The notes beneath the pieces were generated by a model, which had not been told where the DNA came from, did no database searches, and was given only the letters and a program-made list of their open reading frames with translations. This document shows, in pieces, positions 8,022 through 15,888 of a DNA stretch of 64,000 nt. Numbering within the stretch: the stretch's first letter is position 1; each line of letters opens with the position of its first letter. Source of the DNA: Thioclava indica (GTDB taxonomy: Bacteria > Pseudomonadota > Alphaproteobacteria > Rhodobacterales > Rhodobacteraceae); the NCBI RefSeq assembly GCF_000714545.1, contig NZ_AUNB01000029.1:155601-219600 (forward strand), written 5' to 3'. The translations under genes and the position numbers were made by a program.

Positions 8022-10085
8022 ATGCTGGGGTATTTGTTGCTGCTTGGGCTTTTGCCCGCAGCGTTCTTGCTGGATGATCATTCAAGCCATCACGGCGACT
8101 CTGACGAGACTAACTCTGATGAGAGTGACGATCACAACGACACCCAAAGCGGTGGCGGCGATTTGCTGGATGACAACCAAGATCTGATCGGCACGTCTCA
8201 CGCGGATTCGCTGAGCGGCGGGTCGGGTGATGATACGTTGTCAGGCTATGGCGGCAATGACACGTTGGAGGGAAACACGGGCAATGATCTGCTTTATGGC
8301 GGTCCGGGCGACGATCTGCTGCACGGTGGCGATGGCGATGACACGCTTGACCCCGGTCTGGGGGCCGATAGCGCCTATGGTGATGGGGGCGATGATGTCT
8401 TGCGCGCGGGGGCAGATGGGCAGGATCTGCTCGATGGCGGGACGGGCGATGACAGTCTGAGCGCCGATGGCACCCAAAACACGCTGATCGGAGGCGAGGG
8501 CGATGACTGGCTCAACCTTGGCAGCGGCGATGGCAATACGGGCTTGGGCGGCGCTGGCGATGATAACATTCGCTTTGAGCCGGGTGCGGATTTCACCGAT
8601 CAACCGGGCGCGCAGGCCTCGCTTGATGGCGGCACCGGAGCGGACACGCTCTCGTCGATCTCGCAGGCGCATGTCGATCTGGGGCAGGGCGCGGATAGCA
8701 CGGTTGCAGGCGATGGCGCGGCCGATGTGCTGAATGTGACGCCACTGTTTTCCCAAAGCGCGCAGGATGCACAACATGACAGCACGGTCATGACGGTCGA
8801 TGATTTCGAACCCGGTCTGGATCAGCTGCATCTTGACGGTGTGGCAGATGCGGGCATTGCCGCGCATGACGATGGCAACGACCTTGTGCTAACCTCGCAG
8901 GGGCAGTCGATCGTGCGTTTCACCGGGCTTGCGGGCACCGATCTGGGCGATATCTATCCCAACGCGCCCGCGGCGGCAGATGCGTCGGGCTACGCGGCCC
9001 AGACCAACTATTCAGGACAGAATCTGTGGGGCGGCTTTGGCGATGACACGCTGGATGCAAACGATGACGGCAGCGCGCTGTTTGGTGCTGGCGGAAACGA
9101 TCTGCTGAGCAGCGGGGGGGGGGATAATTCGCTGGATGGTGGCAGTGGCGATGATCTGATCTTTGCCACAAGCGGGGACATGGTCACGACCGGAGAGGGC
9201 GACGATCTGGTCGCTCTGGACCATGACGCGTCCGGCGGTGGCGCGACGACAATCACTGATTTCACCCTCGGCGCGGACCGGATCGCGCTTGATGATGACG
9301 AGACCAACACGCAGATCGCACTGCATGATGACGGGACCGACCTGACGCTGAATTCGGATGGCACGGCGATTGCGGTGCTCAAAGGCCTTGGCGGCAAAGG
9401 GGTTGCGCTTGGCGATATCATGGATCACGGCGCGACAGAGGGCGATGATTCACTCTCGAGCGCGGAGTCCCCTGCGGGATCGGCCCTTGCGCATCGCCTC
9501 ATGGGGCTTCAGGGCGATGACACGCTCAGCGGCGATGCGGGCGATGACACGCTGATGGGCGGCTTAGGCAATGACAACCTTGAGGGTGGCGATGGTGCCG
9601 ATGTTCTGAATGGTCAGGATGGCGCGGACACGCTTTTGGGCGGTGCGGGGGATGACACGCTGCTTGGCGGCACGGGGGATGACTATCTCAACGGCGGGGC
9701 TGGTAGCGATACGCTGACGGGCAATGATGGCGATGACACGCTTGTCGCGCTCGACCCGAGCAACGCCAGCGATCTAAGCGGCGGCGCGGGTGAGGACACT
9801 TTGGTTGCAGCGGGTAATGTGACGCTTAGCGGAGGGGCGGATAGCGATGTTTTCGTGGTCTTTGACAACAGCCATGTCACGATTTCCGATTTTCAGGATG
9901 GCGAAGTGATCCAGCTTGATGTGTTGAACACAACGGGCGGTGGCGGAACGCCATCCACAGTGTCGCTGACCCAGCACCTTGGCAGCGACGGGCTTACGAT
10001 TTCGGCCAATGGCGATCAGGTCGCGTTTCTGCCCGGCATGACGCGGGTGCTGACGGATAGCGAGTTGCCCCAAGCCTATGGCTGA
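8022..10085 (+). CDS. RTX (hemolysin-type) calcium-binding repeat protein
   Basis: A 687-residue, very acidic protein. It opens with a hydrophobic stretch (about 1-17), then a His/Asp/Ser-rich linker, then blocks of nine-residue RTX nonapeptides (GGxGxDxL) at about 55-175, 325-390 and 490-590. Between them lie three copies of another module starting D-F-x-x-G (about 260-317, 412-468 and 622-687). RTX repeats bind calcium outside the cell, and such proteins usually leave by type I secretion. No catalytic domain and no adjacent ABC/HlyD exporter genes are visible, so a structural or adhesive role is inferred. Codons 365-367 lie in a run of ten G. Its end overlaps cinA tail to tail by ten bases. 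Confidence 0.88.
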   Translation: MLGYLLLLGLLPAAFLLDDHSSHHGDSDETNSDESDDHNDTQSGGGDLLDDNQDLIGTSHADSLSGGSGDDTLSGYGGNDTLEGNTGNDLLYGGPGDDLLHGGDGDDTLDPGLGADSAYGDGGDDVLRAGADGQDLLDGGTGDDSLSADGTQNTLIGGEGDDWLNLGSGDGNTGLGGAGDDNIRFEPGADFTDQPGAQASLDGGTGADTLSSISQAHVDLGQGADSTVAGDGAADVLNVTPLFSQSAQDAQHDSTVMTVDDFEPGLDQLHLDGVADAGIAAHDDGNDLVLTSQGQSIVRFTGLAGTDLGDIYPNAPAAADASGYAAQTNYSGQNLWGGFGDDTLDANDDGSALFGAGGNDLLSSGGGDNSLDGGSGDDLIFATSGDMVTTGEGDDLVALDHDASGGGATTITDFTLGADRIALDDDETNTQIALHDDGTDLTLNSDGTAIAVLKGLGGKGVALGDIMDHGATEGDDSLSSAESPAGSALAHRLMGLQGDDTLSGDAGDDTLMGGLGNDNLEGGDGADVLNGQDGADTLLGGAGDDTLLGGTGDDYLNGGAGSDTLTGNDGDDTLVALDPSNASDLSGGAGEDTLVAAGNVTLSGGADSDVFVVFDNSHVTISDFQDGEVIQLDVLNTTGGGGTPSTVSLTQHLGSDGLTISANGDQVAFLPGMTRVLTDSELPQAYG

Positions 10086-10555
10086 GATTGCGCGGCGCGC
10101 AGCAACAGCCCCAGCGCGTGATCGCACGCAGCTTGGCGCACCTGCGCGCGCCCCAATGCGCCGAACTCTACGGTTTCGCTGGTGACGGGCGCGCCTGCCA
10201 TCGCGAGCGCAAAACACACGCGGCCTTCGGGCTTGTGCTCTGACCCGCCGGGGCCTGCGATGCCGGTGATGGAAACCGCGATCTGCGCGTGAGAGTGAGC
10301 GAACGCGCCTGCGGCCATCTCGCGTGCTACGGGTTCCGAGACCGCGCCATGGGCCTGCAGCGTGGCCTCACGCACCTTGAGCATCTCGCGCTTGGCGGCG
10401 TTTGTATAGGTAACAAAGCCGCGTTCAACCACGGCGGACGATCCCGCGATATCGGTCAGCGCGGCCGCGACCATGCCGCCCGTGCAGCTTTCAGCCGTTG
10501 CGACCATCAGCCCGCGCGATTTGCAGGCCTCGAGAACATCGCGCGCAAGGCTCAT
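10076..10555 (-). CDS. CinA C-terminal domain protein (NMN deamidase type)
   Basis: A 159-residue stand-alone CinA C-terminal domain, the family of PncC nicotinamide-mononucleotide deamidases that recycle NMN to NaMN. Signatures are VATAESCTGGMVA at about 18-30, with the catalytic serine/threonine region, and SITGIAGPGGSEHKPEG near 98-114. The N-terminal molybdopterin-binding-like half of full CinA is absent, as is common. The ATG at 10555 overlaps the pgpA stop by four bases (ATGA). The longer frame upstream is a shadow of pgpA. The third gene of the ispDF-pgpA-cinA operon. Confidence 0.9.
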   Translation of the reverse strand: MSLARDVLEACKSRGLMVATAESCTGGMVAAALTDIAGSSAVVERGFVTYTNAAKREMLKVREATLQAHGAVSEPVAREMAAGAFAHSHAQIAVSITGIAGPGGSEHKPEGRVCFALAMAGAPVTSETVEFGALGRAQVRQAACDHALGLLLRAAQSQP

Positions 10556-11046
10556 TGCATCATGCCTAAGAAAACGGCGTGATAAAGACCCGCCAGAATG
10601 ATCGTGACGATGCCGGCAAATACGCCCGCCCACAGATCATCCAGCATCACACCCTTGGCGTCGTGGCGACGATCGGCGCGCCCGACCAGCCACGGCTTCC
10701 AGATGTCAAACAGGCGAAAGCACAAAAACGCCGCGACGGGGCCGGGCCAGACCATTGATGTGTCGCGCATCCAGAACCCCATTGCGGGGAACAAAAGCGC
10801 CAGCCACATGCCCGCGACCTCGTCGATTACGATCTCGGAGGGGTCTTCGCCGGGGCGGTCCTTTAGCTCGGCCTCGACGGACCAGAAGCCAAGCGCCGTG
10901 ACCGCAACAAAGGCGATCACCAGCGGGATGAAGCCAAGGTAATGCTCAATCGCCCAGCCCACCAGAACGGCAACGAGCGAGCCCCAAGTGCCGGGTGCCG
11001 GGCGCAGCAGGCCGACGTAAAGGGCGGTATTGATCAGTCGCAACAT
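10552..11046 (-). CDS. pgpA: Phosphatidylglycerophosphatase A
   Basis: PgpA dephosphorylates phosphatidylglycerophosphate to phosphatidylglycerol at the inner membrane. The 164-residue protein has several membrane helices (about 25-40, 42-55, 80-95 and 140-160). It has the family catalytic segment KDRPGEDPSEIVIDEVAGMW at about 62-81, whose acidic residues coordinate the metal. FDIWKPW and the DDLWAGV motif near the C terminus also match. The ATG at 11046 (MLRLINTALY) is preferred to one five codons earlier. It lies four bases after ispDF and overlaps cinA. Confidence 0.94.
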   Translation of the reverse strand: MLRLINTALYVGLLRPAPGTWGSLVAVLVGWAIEHYLGFIPLVIAFVAVTALGFWSVEAELKDRPGEDPSEIVIDEVAGMWLALLFPAMGFWMRDTSMVWPGPVAAFLCFRLFDIWKPWLVGRADRRHDAKGVMLDDLWAGVFAGIVTIILAGLYHAVFLGMMQ

Positions 11047-11050
11047 GGGT

Positions 11051-12178
11051 TTACTCCGCAATCAAAGTGGCTGTGGCAATCGCCGCGATACCTTCTTCGC
11101 GACCGGTGAAGCCCAGACGTTCCGAGGTGGTCGCCTTGACCGAGATCCGCCCCGGTTCCAGACCGATGATGCGCGCCAGTTCCTGCGCCATCGCACTGGC
11201 ATGCGGGCCGATCTTGGGCTGCTCGCAGATCAATGTCACATCAACATTGCCGATCCGAAAGCCGCGCGCCTCGGCCAGTTTTGCCGCGTGATCAAGGAAA
11301 ATTTCCGACGCAGCGCCTTTCCATTGCGGGTCAGATGGCGGGAAATGACGCCCGATATCGCCCTCGGCCAGCGCGCCGTAAATCGCGTCGGTCAAGGCAT
11401 GCATCCCGACATCGGCATCGGAATGGCCCTTGAGCGCGGCGCTGTGGGGCACGCGCACGCCGCACAGGATGACGTGATCGCCGTCCTCGAACGCGTGCAC
11501 ATCATAGCCGTGACCCAGTCGAATATCCATTTTCGTCCCCAATATCCGTTCTGCCCGCGCGAAATCGGCGGGGTAGGTGATTTTTAGATTGTCTTCGCTG
11601 CCCGGCGTGATCGCTACGTCAACACCTGCCGCGCGCACCACTTCGACATCATCAGCGGCTCCGCCGGGATGGGTGCGATGCGCCGCGAGAATGGTGTCAA
11701 AGTCAAAGCCCTGCGGGGTTTGCGCGCGCCACAGATTGCTGCGGTCCTGCGTGCCGGTGACTTGCCCGTTTGACCCGATCCACAACGCATCGCTCACCGC
11801 AAGCGCGGGAGCCGCGGCGCGGTGGGTATCAAGCGCGCTGAGCACGCCCTCGATTACCGCGCGGCTGACCAGCGGGCGCGCTCCGTCATGGATCAAAACG
11901 CGCGTCACGCCAGAACCTTCAAGCATTTCCAATGCGTTGCGCACCGAGCCATCGCGCGTCTGCCCTCCCGCGCATAGCACGACCGCGCCGCGAAACAGCG
12001 CCACACCGCGCGCCATATCCTCGGGGTGCAGAACAACAATGATCCGCCCTACACCCGCAAAGCGCGCGACTGTATGGGCCAGCACCGGTTGCCCGGCCAG
12101 CAACTGCCATTGCTTGGGCGCATCCCCGCCCGCGCGCGTGCCCCGTCCAGCTGCGACTATGATAACGGCTGTGTCCAT
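11051..12178 (-). CDS. ispDF: Bifunctional IspD/IspF isoprenoid synthesis enzyme
   Basis: One 375-residue chain carries two non-consecutive steps of the MEP pathway. Residues 1 to about 212 form IspD (MEP cytidylyltransferase), with the nucleotide-binding [17 protein letters not shown] at 8-24 and [10 protein letters not shown] in the middle. Residues 217-375 form IspF (MEcPP synthase), with the metal-binding [13 protein letters not shown] and [16 protein letters not shown]. The fusion is well known in alphaproteobacteria. IspE is not nearby. It heads the operon ispDF-pgpA-cinA and is divergent from dusB. Confidence 0.96.
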   Translation of the reverse strand: MDTAVIIVAAGRGTRAGGDAPKQWQLLAGQPVLAHTVARFAGVGRIIVVLHPEDMARGVALFRGAVVLCAGGQTRDGSVRNALEMLEGSGVTRVLIHDGARPLVSRAVIEGVLSALDTHRAAAPALAVSDALWIGSNGQVTGTQDRSNLWRAQTPQGFDFDTILAAHRTHPGGAADDVEVVRAAGVDVAITPGSEDNLKITYPADFARAERILGTKMDIRLGHGYDVHAFEDGDHVILCGVRVPHSAALKGHSDADVGMHALTDAIYGALAEGDIGRHFPPSDPQWKGAASEIFLDHAAKLAEARGFRIGNVDVTLICEQPKIGPHASAMAQELARIIGLEPGRISVKATTSERLGFTGREEGIAAIATATLIAE

Positions 12179-12394
12179 GCGCCCCCTCGTTCCTTGGCCA
12201 CAGGCTTAGGCCATGGTGCGAAGCGGTGCAATATCGCCGCGCGGGGCGCAAATTCGCGCAGGTTTAGCTGAAAGCCACCAAGGATATGACTAAATATTAG
12301 GCATATGCAAATATTTCCGTCAAAAATGCCAGTTCATAAATTGTGATTTCGGGTTCGAACGCGTAGCCATAACCAAAGAGGAACAGGAAGACTC

Positions 12395-13375
12395 GTGCAA
12401 ACCACTGTGCCAATCGGCGAAACGACCCTGAATATGCCTGTGCTTCTGGCACCGATGGCGGGAATCACCGACCTGCCGTTTCGCCAGATCGTGGCGCGCT
12501 TTGGCGCGGGTCTCGTGGTGTCGGAAATGGTTGCCTCGGGCGAGATGATCACCAAGCTGCCTTCAGTGCGCGCTAAGGCGCGGGTTGAGCTGGGGCTGGA
12601 TCTGCCGACCTCGGTGCAGCTTGCCGGGCGGGAAGCCGCGCCGATGGCGCAGGCGGCGAAACTGGTCGCGGATATGGGCGCGCGCCTCATCGACATCAAC
12701 ATGGGCTGTCCGGCCAAAAAGGTGACGGGCGGGGCGTCTGGATCGGCGCTGATGCGTGATCCTGACCATGCGTTGCGCCTGATCGAGGCCACGGTGAAGG
12801 CGGTGGATCTGCCGGTGACGCTGAAGATGCGGCTGGGCTGGGATGATGACAGCCGCAATGCGCCGCTGATCGCGCGCCGCGCCGAAGCGGCGGGCGTCCA
12901 GATGATCGTCGTGCATGGGCGCACGCGGATGCAGTTTTACAAAGGCGCCGCTGATTGGGAGGCCATCGCGGCGACCCGCGCGGCCGTGTCGATCCCGGTG
13001 ATTGCGAATGGTGATATTGTGGATGCAGCGTCGGCGCGCGCAGCATTGGATCAGTCGGGCGCGGCGGGTGTGATGGTCGGGCGCGGGGCGCAGGGTGCGC
13101 CATGGCGGCTGGCGGAAATCGGTCATGCGGTTTACGGCGCGTCCGCGCCAATCGTGCCCCAAGGCGGCGCTCTTTGTGACCTGATATCAGAGCATTACGA
13201 GTCGATCTTAAGTTTTTACGGGCGCGATCTTGGCCTGCGCCTCGCGCGTAAACATCTGGGTTGGTATGCCGATGTTGCCAACGCGCCGCTACGCGCGCAG
13301 ATGATGATCAGCGACACGCCCGAGGCCACGCTGGGCCTGATCGCGCGCGCTTTTGGCGAAAGGATCGCAGCATGA
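12395..13375 (+). CDS. dusB: tRNA-dihydrouridine synthase DusB (NifR3)
   Basis: DusB is an FMN enzyme that reduces uridine to dihydrouridine in the tRNA D-loop. The 326-residue protein shows VLLAPMAGITDLPFR near 15-29, the catalytic-cysteine motif DINMGCPAKKVT at about 99-110 and VIANGDI near 205. It starts with GTG at 12395, preceded by AGGAACAGGAAG. In Rhodobacter this gene was called nifR3 because it leads the ntrB-ntrC operon. The same order is seen here, with dusB and ntrB overlapping by four bases. A 216-base AT-richer leader separates it from divergent ispDF and should contain the ntr promoter. Confidence 0.95.
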   Translation: MQTTVPIGETTLNMPVLLAPMAGITDLPFRQIVARFGAGLVVSEMVASGEMITKLPSVRAKARVELGLDLPTSVQLAGREAAPMAQAAKLVADMGARLIDINMGCPAKKVTGGASGSALMRDPDHALRLIEATVKAVDLPVTLKMRLGWDDDSRNAPLIARRAEAAGVQMIVVHGRTRMQFYKGAADWEAIAATRAAVSIPVIANGDIVDAASARAALDQSGAAGVMVGRGAQGAPWRLAEIGHAVYGASAPIVPQGGALCDLISEHYESILSFYGRDLGLRLARKHLGWYADVANAPLRAQMMISDTPEATLGLIARAFGERIAA

Positions 13376-14439
13376 GCTTGCCTGCTCCCGGTGTTATCTG
13401 GAATTCGCTGCCAACGCCCGCTTTGCTGATTGACGGTGCCGATCTTGTTTCCGAGGTGAACCCCGCCGCCGAGTTATTCCTCAACATTTCGGCCAAATCC
13501 CTGCGCGGGCAGGCGATTGGCGAGCGGCTGGCGATTTCCGCGCCGCTGGAAGAGATTTTCGCGCGTGTGCGCTCTAATCGCGCCTCGCTTTTCGTCAATG
13601 ATGTGGAGGTCACAACGGGCGAGAAAGCTCCGGTGCAATGCAATCTGCAAGCCGCGCCGGTGGGCGAGGAGCCAGATCGCGTGTTGCTGGTGATCGAGCC
13701 GCGCGAATTGGCCGATCGCTTGGGGCGCGCGAGCATGGTGAAATCGGCCGCGCGCTCGGCGATTGGGATGGCCGAGATGCTGGCCCATGAGATCAAGAAC
13801 CCCTTGGCGGGGATCGCCGGGGCGGCGCAGCTAATCAGCATGAATTTGAGCGGCGAAGATCTTGAACTTACGGACTTAATTGTCGATGAGACGCGGCGGA
13901 TCGTAAAGCTGCTGGAACAGGTTGAGCAGTTTGGAAATGTGCGCCCACCTGAAAAGAAACAAGTTAATATCCATGATGTTCTGGAACGCGCGCGCAAATC
14001 GGCCATCGTCGGATTTGGCGCGCATATGGTCATCGAAGAGGAATATGACCCCTCGCTGCCCGCCACCTACGGCGATGCCGATCAGCTGACACAGGTGTTC
14101 CTCAATCTTCTGAAGAACGCCGCGCAAGCCTCGGATGGCAAAGGCAAAATCAAGATCCGAACTTTCTATGAACACAGCCTGCGCCTGCGTCGCGCCGATG
14201 GCACCGGGCAGCCCTTGCCGTTGCAGGTTGAGATCATTGACGACGGCCCCGGCATTCCGCCCGCTATCGTTAACGAAGTCTTCGAGCCCTTTGTATCCGG
14301 GCGCGAGAATGGCACCGGGCTGGGATTGGCGCTGGTGTCCAAGATTATCTCTGAACATGACGGCTGGGTCAGTCTCGATTCTGTGCCCGGCAAAACCCGT
14401 TTCCGTATTTCCCTACCCGTTGCGCCGAAGGAGAGTTAA
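13372..14439 (+). CDS. ntrB: Nitrogen regulation sensor kinase NtrB
   Basis: NtrB phosphorylates NtrC when nitrogen is limiting and is controlled by PII proteins. The 355-residue soluble protein has an N-terminal PAS domain (about 10-115). It has a phospho-acceptor H139 in AHEIKNPLAGIAG, and an HATPase domain with NLLKNAAQAS, DDGPGIPP and GTGLGLALV. No membrane segments are seen, as expected for NtrB. The ATG at 13372 overlaps the dusB stop (ATGA). The ntrC start lies three bases after its stop. It is the cytosolic nitrogen sensor, distinct from NtrY downstream. Confidence 0.95.
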   Translation: MSLPAPGVIWNSLPTPALLIDGADLVSEVNPAAELFLNISAKSLRGQAIGERLAISAPLEEIFARVRSNRASLFVNDVEVTTGEKAPVQCNLQAAPVGEEPDRVLLVIEPRELADRLGRASMVKSAARSAIGMAEMLAHEIKNPLAGIAGAAQLISMNLSGEDLELTDLIVDETRRIVKLLEQVEQFGNVRPPEKKQVNIHDVLERARKSAIVGFGAHMVIEEEYDPSLPATYGDADQLTQVFLNLLKNAAQASDGKGKIKIRTFYEHSLRLRRADGTGQPLPLQVEIIDDGPGIPPAIVNEVFEPFVSGRENGTGLGLALVSKIISEHDGWVSLDSVPGKTRFRISLPVAPKES

Positions 14440-14442
14440 GCC

Positions 14443-15819
14443 ATGGACGGCACTGTACTTGTCGCCGATGACGACCGCACGATCCGCACTGTTTTGACCC
14501 AAGCCCTGACGAGGGCGGGGTGTAAAGTGCATGCCACGGCCTCGCTTGTGACGCTGATGCGCTGGGTCGAAGAGGGCAAAGGCGATCTGGTGATTTCCGA
14601 TGTGATGATGCCCGATGGCAATGGCTTGGAGGCGTTGCCGCGGATCGCGCAGGAGCGCCCCGGTCTGCCGGTGATCGTGATCTCGGCGCAAAACACCATC
14701 ATGACCGCGATTCAGGCCGCCGAGGCCGACGCTTATGACTACCTGCCCAAGCCCTTCGATCTGCCCGATCTGATGAAGCGGGCGCAAAAGGCGCTGGAGC
14801 AAAAGCGCCGCATCACGCCTGTCGTCGCCAAAACGGCCGAGGGCATACCCAGCGACAAGGGTGATCTGCCTCTTGTGGGGCGCACGGCGGCGATGCAAGA
14901 GCTGTATCGGCTGGTTGCACGGGTAATGAATGCCGATCTCTCGGTGTTGATTGTGGGCGAAAGTGGCACAGGTAAGTCCTTGATTGCGCGCGCTATTCAC
15001 GATTTTTCGGATCGCCGCAGCCTGCCTTTTATCGTCGCGCAATCGGGCGATTTACAAGGCGCAGATGGCCCCGCAACCCTGCTTGCACGCGCCAAAGGCG
15101 GCTCGCTTGTCTTTGATGAGGTGGGTGATTACGATGAGGATACGCAGGCGCGCATCGTGCGGATGCTGGATGCTTTGCCCGACCCCGCGCCGCGCATCAT
15201 GGCGACAACGCAAGCCGATCTGTCGGTGTTGATGGAGGCAGGGCGCTTTCGCCAAGATCTGTTTTACCGCCTCGGCGGCGTGACCCTGAGCGTGCCAAGC
15301 CTGCGCGAGCGGGTCGAGGATATTCCGCTTCTGGCCGATCACTTCCTGACCCGCGCCGAACGCGACGGGCTTGGGACGCGCCGCTTTACCAATGACGCGC
15401 TGCAACTGGTGCGCGCCTATTCCTGGCCCGGCAACGTGCGCCAGCTTGAGAACACGATTCGCCGTCTCATCGTGACATCGCCCGAAGAGGAGATCACGCG
15501 CGCTGAAGTGGAGTTCGTTCTGGGCAACCAGCCCGCGATTGAGCCGCTGCGACGGGGCGGTGAGGGCGAGAAACTGTCGGCCTCCATCGGGCGTCATCTG
15601 CGCCGCTATTTCGATCTGCACGGCGGAAATCTGCCGCCACCGGGGCTTTATGATCGCATTCTCAAGGAGATGGAGGCCCCTTTGCTGGAAATCGCGCTGG
15701 ATGCGACGGGCGGAAATCAGGCCAGATGTGCCGACCTCCTTGGCATCAACCGCAATACCTTGCGAAAAAAGATCACTGATCTGGATATTCAGGTGACACG
15801 GCGGCGCAAACTGATGTAA
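14443..15819 (+). CDS. ntrC: Nitrogen response regulator NtrC (GAFTGA-less)
   Basis: NtrC is the DNA-binding partner of NtrB. The 458-residue protein has a receiver domain (D53 in [11 protein letters not shown]), an AAA+ domain with Walker [10 protein letters not shown] at 171-179 and Walker [10 protein letters not shown] at 221-229, and a C-terminal Fis-type helix-turn-helix ([19 protein letters not shown]). Between the Walker motifs, where sigma-54 activators carry GAFTGA, the chain reads [20 protein letters not shown], so the sigma-54 contact loop is missing. In Rhodobacter capsulatus a GAFTGA-less NtrC is known to activate sigma-70 promoters, so the same mode is inferred here. Confidence 0.95.
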   Translation: MDGTVLVADDDRTIRTVLTQALTRAGCKVHATASLVTLMRWVEEGKGDLVISDVMMPDGNGLEALPRIAQERPGLPVIVISAQNTIMTAIQAAEADAYDYLPKPFDLPDLMKRAQKALEQKRRITPVVAKTAEGIPSDKGDLPLVGRTAAMQELYRLVARVMNADLSVLIVGESGTGKSLIARAIHDFSDRRSLPFIVAQSGDLQGADGPATLLARAKGGSLVFDEVGDYDEDTQARIVRMLDALPDPAPRIMATTQADLSVLMEAGRFRQDLFYRLGGVTLSVPSLRERVEDIPLLADHFLTRAERDGLGTRRFTNDALQLVRAYSWPGNVRQLENTIRRLIVTSPEEEITRAEVEFVLGNQPAIEPLRRGGEGEKLSASIGRHLRRYFDLHGGNLPPPGLYDRILKEMEAPLLEIALDATGGNQARCADLLGINRNTLRKKITDLDIQVTRRRKLM

Positions 15820-15888
15820 ACCCGCAACAGAGAGCTGTGGCTTTTCCGTCGAGGCGGATTTGTCACGCTCTGTGTTAAGGGGGCATCG

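Noticed and set aside
8190..9790. Many near-identical short DNA repeats (e.g. GGCGATGACACGCT) resembling a CRISPR or minisatellite
   Set aside because: They are in frame and encode GGxGxDxL RTX nonapeptides. Spacing follows the protein repeat, with no unique spacers.
12179..12394. tRNA or riboswitch in the ispDF-dusB gap
   Set aside because: A GGTTCGAAC-like string occurs at about 12353, resembling a T-loop, but no cloverleaf arms or acceptor stem can be built around it.
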